From Hermodice carunculata (taxonomy: Eukaryota; Annelida; Polychaeta; Eunicida; Amphinomidae): a stretch of DNA of 64,000 nt. The stretch is from positions 90,850,462 through 90,914,461 of the forward strand of contig OZ026622.1 in the NCBI GenBank assembly GCA_964020975.1, written 5' to 3'. Below are positions 58,010-64,000 of this stretch, piece by piece (positions within the stretch are counted from its first letter, which is position 1; each line of letters starts with the position of its first letter). Both the position numbers and the translations under genes were made by a program. The notes below the pieces were generated by a model, which worked only from the letters and a program-made list of their open reading frames with translations, had not been told where the DNA came from and did no database searches.

Positions 58010-58728
58010 ATTAGGAATGTGTTTTTGCAATTCCTGTCAGTTTATAGTATATGAAAAACAAAATCTAGCATTGCCAAGTCGTGATGGATTCTGTACATCT
58101 TTGTATAGTTTATTGAAGAAATCATCCTTCCGTGAAGATTATCTGTTTGCAAAGAATGATTTTGAGTCGGCCCGCATGAAGCTTATGTCGCGATCAGGAT
58201 GTTTGGGTCTTCAAGATAATTTACATAGATGGAATATTGCACCCTCAGGAACTTGTGTTTTGTGTAAAATGTCGTCGAAAATGTTTCACACTTTGTAGAC
58301 CCTTGCCCTGCATTTAATGAAATTCGGATTAAGATTTGTCATAAACTTTGAAACAAAATTACACAACGTCAACAATTTGTATATTAGGGAACATTTCATT
58401 GGCTCATCTTGTGTGACAATACTCGTTTACTCCTTGTCGATGCTGCGATTGAGCAGGGTATTCGGGTTGTTAATAGGCCTATGTCTGATGGTGCATGTAA
58501 GCATTTATTTATAGGAGCTTAGCCTGTTCGTAAATCTTGGTGGCCGGGACATAACAACTATCTCGCCGGGATATAGCCACTACCTGGGTGTTCTTTCTGA
58601 CTTTACAAATGGTGTAATATATATGTGTATAATTGATTTTATCATGGATGTATATCAGTCAATTCACGTGTATTTTGCCAACTCATTTATCTTGGACGCA
58701 TCACAGGTTCTACCCTAGCCTGTTGATA

Positions 58729-58730
<2 letters not shown>
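58010..58730 (+). mobile_element. LINE ORF2 3' end (copy F)
   Basis: The frame 58017-58298 ends with MSRSGCLGLQDNLHRWNIAP and GTCVLCKM, the C-terminal zinc-binding region of LINE ORF2 (R.GCLGL...C.LC). After a frameshift near 58290, DPCPAFNEIRIKICHKL (58299-58348) continues the same domain (H...C). Presumed 3'UTR reaches the (TA)n block at 58737. 5'-truncated and broken. Confidence 0.75.

Positions 58731-58736
<6 letters not shown>

Positions 58737-58822
<86 letters not shown>
58737..58822. repeat. (TA)n microsatellite
   Basis: About 85 bases of TA following a short (TG)n, immediately after the LINE 3' region. Confidence 0.95.
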
Positions 58823-58826
<4 letters not shown>

Positions 58827-58829
58827 CAT

Positions 58830-59440
58830 GCACTGTGGTCAGGAGCCTCTCATAAAGGCTGCAAATAGCTGCTATCATGAGAGCCACCTAGACACCCCAA
58901 CTTGTTTAAATATACGTATAAGCTGTAAAAAAAGGAAGAAAATGTTTGAATTACATTGCAAACGGTTAATAAGGCACTTTAATAACTTTTAACAAGCTTC
59001 TCTTATGTGATATGATGGCTGCTTAACATTTGTTAATTTGGAGGTTGTCTCAGATACATAAAAAACCAGAACCATAGATCGGGAACCTTACAGTTGAAGC
59101 AATTAGAAATAGAACAAGTGGCAACATATTCATTTATCTGGTATACGTATTTCTCACCATATTCAGCGACACATGTTTACTGTGACTATGAACCTAATTT
59201 ATTATGTGGATAGGGATGTCATTTAAAGTCTTGATGATTATACGTATCATACATTTTTCAAAACCAACAAGATTTTTTCTGACTGTGAATGTAACCTTTT
59301 TGCTTCTTGTATTATATATCTGAATTCAGACATTAATTTGATATTGAATGATTTAAAGTGCTCCAGGTATTTGTTGGTAAGATACTGAAAATAGAACTTC
59401 ACTTGCTGATGGATGAAAGCAATTTTTTAAACTTTATTCT
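58830..59440. other. Gene-free stretch
   Basis: AT-rich; no frame or repeat family recognised. Confidence 0.35.
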
Positions 59441-59469
59441 ACATACGGCAGGGTGTGTACATTTTATGA

Positions 59470-59556
59470 ACTGTTATTATGTATGGACGCACCGCGGGCG
59501 GACCCGGGCCCGCTTGTGCCCCCGGTTAAAAGGGGTGGTGCTTCCCAATAAAGTAG
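59470..59556 (+). mobile_element. Short retroposon 3' tail
   Basis: A GC-rich block ('gacgcaccgcgggcggaccc', then 'gcccccggttaaaaggggtg', 'gtgcttcccaataaag') ends with AATAAA and runs straight into (AGT)n. This layout suits the 3' end of a severely 5'-truncated LINE whose tail is a trinucleotide. No coding part remains beyond about 25 residues. Confidence 0.5.
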
Positions 59557-59660
<104 letters not shown>

Positions 59661-59999
59661 AGAGACTGTGATGCAAGAATGTAAAAAGTTAAATGTGTTT
59701 GTCAGTTTGAAAAGAAATGTTTTGGAAAGGTGGCGCCTTTTCGAAATGTGCGTGCTATTTGACCCTTTGGTCTCTCAATCCACTTACTATATTATCCTGA
59801 AATTTAGTAGGAATGCTGCATGATTGGTCCTCGATCAACTTTACTCACTAGGTAGCACCCATGAACGTTCCTGTGGTTTCACTTTCCTTTCCATGCACTT
59901 TCGAGTGATTAACCCGGTAGGTTTTTTTTTTAAGATATCCAATGGATGACAATGAATAATACAACAAATTGTCATGTTGTCCAACATCGAAGTGCAGCA

Positions 60000-60186
<187 letters not shown>

Positions 60187-60189
60187 TCC

Positions 60190-60845
60190 ATGAGGTATAT
60201 TCTTTGGAATTATTTGACTTTCCAGAAATCCGAGGATTTGGACCGTTTGTTTCTCTTACTTTATGCTGTATTTCATTTACCTAGACACCTGCAGCTTACA
60301 ATGGGCGGTTACTGCAACTATCTCTGGGCATTCAAACACATAAAGAAAAGAAAACGTATTTACATTCTATGACATAGGTTTATTTGAAAGGAAGGACCAT
60401 ATGTTGCGCCGAGCTTGGCATAGTCAACATGGTTTATAACAAACATAAAAAGGTAGGAAAACAGATACTTGACATTTAGCTTGTTTACTTTTAACTGGTG
60501 TTAACAGAAACTCAAATGCGCGACGTTTCTCTGGAAAAAACAATTTACATCTTCAAAGTTTATTTTTAGTTGTATAAACAGGAAGTCCTTTGAATTAGAA
60601 TGACGAAAATTAGTTGGTGAAGTGTGCACAAAGTCATATTTGATTTTCTTTTCAAGGTGAGGGTCAAAGAAGGCTACACCGAGATACTCATACAATGAAG
60701 GTACTATCAACAGCTGCTATTTATTTTGCACCTTGTGGGAGCTACGTACAGCCTAACACATCATACACGATGTAGCAACAAACTGATAACCCTTTGAACC
60801 ACCATCATACGAAATGTTTTACTTATTTGATCTCCATGTCAAATT
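60190..60845. other. Gene-free stretch
   Basis: No domain in the short frames on either strand; AT-rich. Confidence 0.35.
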
Positions 60846-60849
60846 GATC

Positions 60850-61018
60850 ATAAAAAGACCTTCCATTCAAGCACCAGCATGTTTAGTCTCAGATCAATAA
60901 TTCTAGGATTGCTTCAAGTAAAGAGCATCCGCGGAAGGCCTGTTGCGCCAAAAATATTTCGAGATTAACTGTTGACTTAGTCTACAAACTAGCATTGAAA
61001 TGGTTAAATACTGAAAAG
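60850..61018 (-). repeat. Hairpin MITE-like repeat, copy 3
   Basis: On the minus strand: 'ttaaccatttcaatgctagt', 'gactaagtcaacagttaatc', then 'catgctggtgcttgaatgga' and 'aggtctttttatga'. Same block order as copies at 10880 and 25628; the right stem is eroded. Confidence 0.6.
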
Positions 61019-61019
61019 G

Positions 61020-63615
61020 TCATTCTTTCAAGAATCTCTGTGGTGTTAACCATGATGCACATAGTAAGCAATAGTTGTGGTCTGCTGTGACAGTTGATTA
61101 GTAATTCATTGTCTGGTTGAAATATGAAACGTAATTCCTTAATTTCCTGTTGCTTTTTTTCCGTGTCCGGGGCCAAATTTACATGTGTGGGTGACACAGA
61201 CAAGGAGCCGTGGGCTGTCGCAAAGATCTTTGAGTTAGCAATTTGTACACACTTAAGGAGAGTAAGCGGCCACTGTCGCCTACGGTATGCAGGGTGATTC
61301 CATTAACATCACTGTGCATCGTTTCACCGGTTTCACGGTTGTGAATTTCGCGTCTTAGCTTCACATAAAACCAATATTAACCCTACAAAGATTCAAAATA
61401 TTGTGACACAGCACACCCTGTCATTTAGATTTCCTATTGCTTACACGGAAATGTCAAGATAGACTACTCTGAGCCAGTCTATGACTTGGCTTCAGAAAAT
61501 GTTTAACCTACGTGCTTCTGAGTGACAGAGTTTAAGAGGAAAGCACATAATGTATTGGCAGTATAGGCCTAGCCTACATGGTAGTACAAGCAAATGTTTT
61601 ATTGCATTATTAGTTGTTTGCAAGCACAATGAGCCCCAAATGCAGCCCAGATACAATATCAGGTGTTTCATTTCAAAGGTTTAATTAATTGAAGGATGAA
61701 ATTTAGTTTAAACGTCGCACCACTTCCGTTTTAGTTCACAAATACTTGTAACTTAACCCGCTTATATAAATGAGCTAATTGTTTTCGGTGATATCTGTCC
61801 GCATGTCTCGCATTCGTTCGTGGTGACATTTCAGGAGCACATAACATGCATGACAATACAAACCTGCAAATATTCTTAAACTCTCTGCAGATAGTTTTAA
61901 ATTCTTGATGCAATATTAAGCACTTTCTGCACAAGGTTTTTAACTAGAATCGAATTGAGCTATCTTTATTTAATATATCATGCAAACAACATGCGCAGTA
62001 CAGGCCTATTTCCTTTGTTTTGGTCTCAGTCCAGTGCTCTTGGAATAATACTGCCTCCCTTCATTTCAGCAGGAGTACCCCCAACGAATACACCGCGACT
62101 TTTTTTTTAAAGTTTGAACGAGTGTCGGAATAAAGAGCTTTGGTACTTTCTTTTGAGCGATTTTCAAAGTTTTGCAATGTGATTTAGAAAACTTGTGGAT
62201 GATTCCAATTCATACTTCTGAATAAAAGTGGCAAGGTTTTCTTTAATAGTATAAACAAAAACTTTCGACCCTTAGACGGCAAGGAGCTTTTCAGGGAACG
62301 CATCAACGTCGCCATGGCTTCAAAGTGGTAAAATACCTGTTTGATTCAGTTCCAATAGCCCTAATGACGATGATGTCCTGCCATATATGACCAACCAATG
62401 TCGATATTCCTCCGCTTGATGTCTCGTAGCATTTTCATTATTACAATTAACGGTTACCATACCTGATGGCATTGTACCAAACACGAAATAACCCGTCACG
62501 GCCGAGAAGAGTTAAAGACAATGAGTGCCTGGGGATTGGGTAGGTCAGACCACATGAGTGTCAGTCACGGAGCAATGTGTCAACCACAGCCCAACACCAA
62601 TTCTCTGTGTTAGTCTGACATCTTGAGTGACCTTGGGTTGGTAACTGGGATTGTTTCAGAAATTTAAGTTTGAAGCATGCCGTCATAAATAACCTGCGCA
62701 AAATATTACGGTGTCAACAGAGAGGTTTGTAATCTGTTCAGAGAACTTTTAAAATTCTATCTTTTGGCCACAAATCATGTGCAGACAGCAGGGATAGCCC
62801 TGGTCCTTTTTGATACGTAAGGCTTACACTTGGTTAGATGAAAACATCTGTGTAATTTAGAGAGTTTTGGTCCTTTTTTACTGACCAAGAGTCTTGATGT
62901 ACATGGAAACACTTGTGAGATTCCAACAGTGTGGCATCAGGCAAGATTGACACTTTCTAAGCATGTGGGTATATAGACATTAATGTATCCTCGTCAGTCT
63001 AATCACATCAAAGATGACTCTGGTGAGACCAACCGGGGTACAACTGACTAGAAATAGTGATCGCATAGCGCCCCACTCAAGCAAAACTTGCCTAAGTCCT
63101 TTTTGGCCCCGTTTTCACAAAACCGCAAAAAAATACCCCATTCCATGTTATTAACCAACAGTTTGTTTCCGGTTTTATCACCAAATGAAGCCTGTTTCTC
63201 ATGACCAATAACAGTTTTGTCATACTGCATCTAATGTAGCCATAAAAAGATTAGTTTTTGGTCAAATTTGATTGACTTGGCCCAAAATGTATTTCAATAT
63301 GACATAGGCGTGGCATTGGCCACAATGAATTGACTTAGGCCAATGTCATATTGATCAGATTTAACCATAACTAGCTTTTCTACTCAATTCCAATATGTCA
63401 TCAAATTCACCATTTTAAGATCGCTCATATAATTGGTTCCTATTAAATAAATGAATGGACGTTTTTCGGAAAGATTAAACAAAAGTGCAATTTGACTTAC
63501 GCCATTTTTTAAATTTTAGATGACTTCAGCGATTTGATGATTTAAACCATTTTCCATTCAATGTTTGGTGCCTTAAAGGGCTTTTTTTTACAGATTAAAG
63601 ATGGAACGTTGTACA
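61020..63615. other. Gene-free stretch
   Basis: AT-rich; short frames without domains. A small inverted repeat (aatatgacat ... atgtcatatt, about 63297-63353) was noted. AGGCCTA words at 61565 and 62002. Confidence 0.4.
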
Positions 63616-63639
63616 TATCAAGTAGAATGGTAATCGTTA

Positions 63640-64000
63640 TCCTTTCACTGCAAGTGACCCTGACATTGAAAACCTCAGGAAAACTCTTGCTATTGCTTGT
63701 GCAGAAGCCATAGACTGGTTTCACAAGAACTTTATGCAGGCGAATCCCGAAAAGTTTCATTGCATTTTTCTTGCCCCAAACCGAAAACCAGTAAATGCAT
63801 CTTTGGATTTAGATGATATTTCCATAGTATCGGAGTCTCATGTAGATCTCTTGGGGGTAACCATTGATGATAGGTTATCTTTTGACAATCATGTATCAAA
63901 ACTTTCCAAAAAAAAGCCGGGAAACAACTAAATGCTCTCAGAAGAATTGGTTCTTTTTTGTCAGAAAGTACTCGGCTCAACGTCTTTAGGACCTTTGTTT
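63640..64000 (+). mobile_element. LINE reverse transcriptase, distal part (copy G), runs off the window
   Basis: The frame from about 63645 reads ASDPDIENLRKTL, AIDWFHKNFMQANPEKFHCI, VDLLGVTIDDRLSFDNHVSK: the post-YADD palm and thumb of a CR1/Jockey-like LINE RT. A frameshift in an A run (about 63909-63916) moves the continuation (GKQLNALRRIGSFLSESTRL, NVFRTF) to another frame. The YADD-containing part is missing on the left, so the copy is 5'-truncated near 63620. Confidence 0.85.

Overview
The window is eukaryotic nuclear DNA, AT-rich, gene-poor and dominated by repeats. I see no operons, ribosome binding sites, rRNA or intact tRNA genes. The best guess is a marine invertebrate, most likely a lophotrochozoan such as a bivalve mollusc. 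The reasons are a dispersed element built on 'gtgacctagatatttgacc' modules with a (GACG)n tract and a 'tagtccccc...gggggacta' hairpin, elements with ~140-bp tandem cores resembling bivalve pearl/Helitron-like elements, tRNA-type SINEs, DIRS/Ngaro-type tyrosine-recombinase retroelements, and many AGGCCTA words. A hemichordate, amphioxus or another marine animal cannot be excluded without a database search.

Layout. 0-10 kb: the 5' part of a LINE on the minus strand (endonuclease), a 23-unit quasi-palindromic short-repeat array (3.39-3.96 kb), the GACG/hairpin element, a SINE, three fold-back elements, a second related LINE 5' fragment and a LINE 3' end. 10-16 kb: hairpin MITE-like repeats and a decayed reverse transcriptase. 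16-25 kb: a large broken tyrosine-recombinase retroelement on the minus strand, flanked by similar direct repeats. 25-30 kb: a decayed pogo/Tigger-type DNA transposon and the first pearl-like element. 30.4-32.5 kb (minus): the best protein-coding exon here, with 21 leucine-rich repeats. 33-41 kb: no gene, several diverged duplications and microsatellites. 41.8-43.5 kb (minus): a broken DIRS-type retroelement. 43.5-48 kb: tandem repeats, a SINE and the second pearl-like copy. 48-50 kb: LINE reverse transcriptase on the plus strand. 51-55.3 kb (minus): a candidate two-exon host gene. 56.5 kb: a fold-back with perfect 77-bp arms. 58-64 kb: LINE 3' ends, long microsatellites and a LINE fragment running off the right edge.

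Host coding content is therefore small: one long LRR exon and one short candidate gene. Nothing in the window forms a multi-gene system. The points most worth following are the AAACCC(T/A)GGGTTT array, the fold-backs with a duplicated arm, the paired pearl-like elements (one sits exactly where the LRR array stops), and the candidate two-exon gene.
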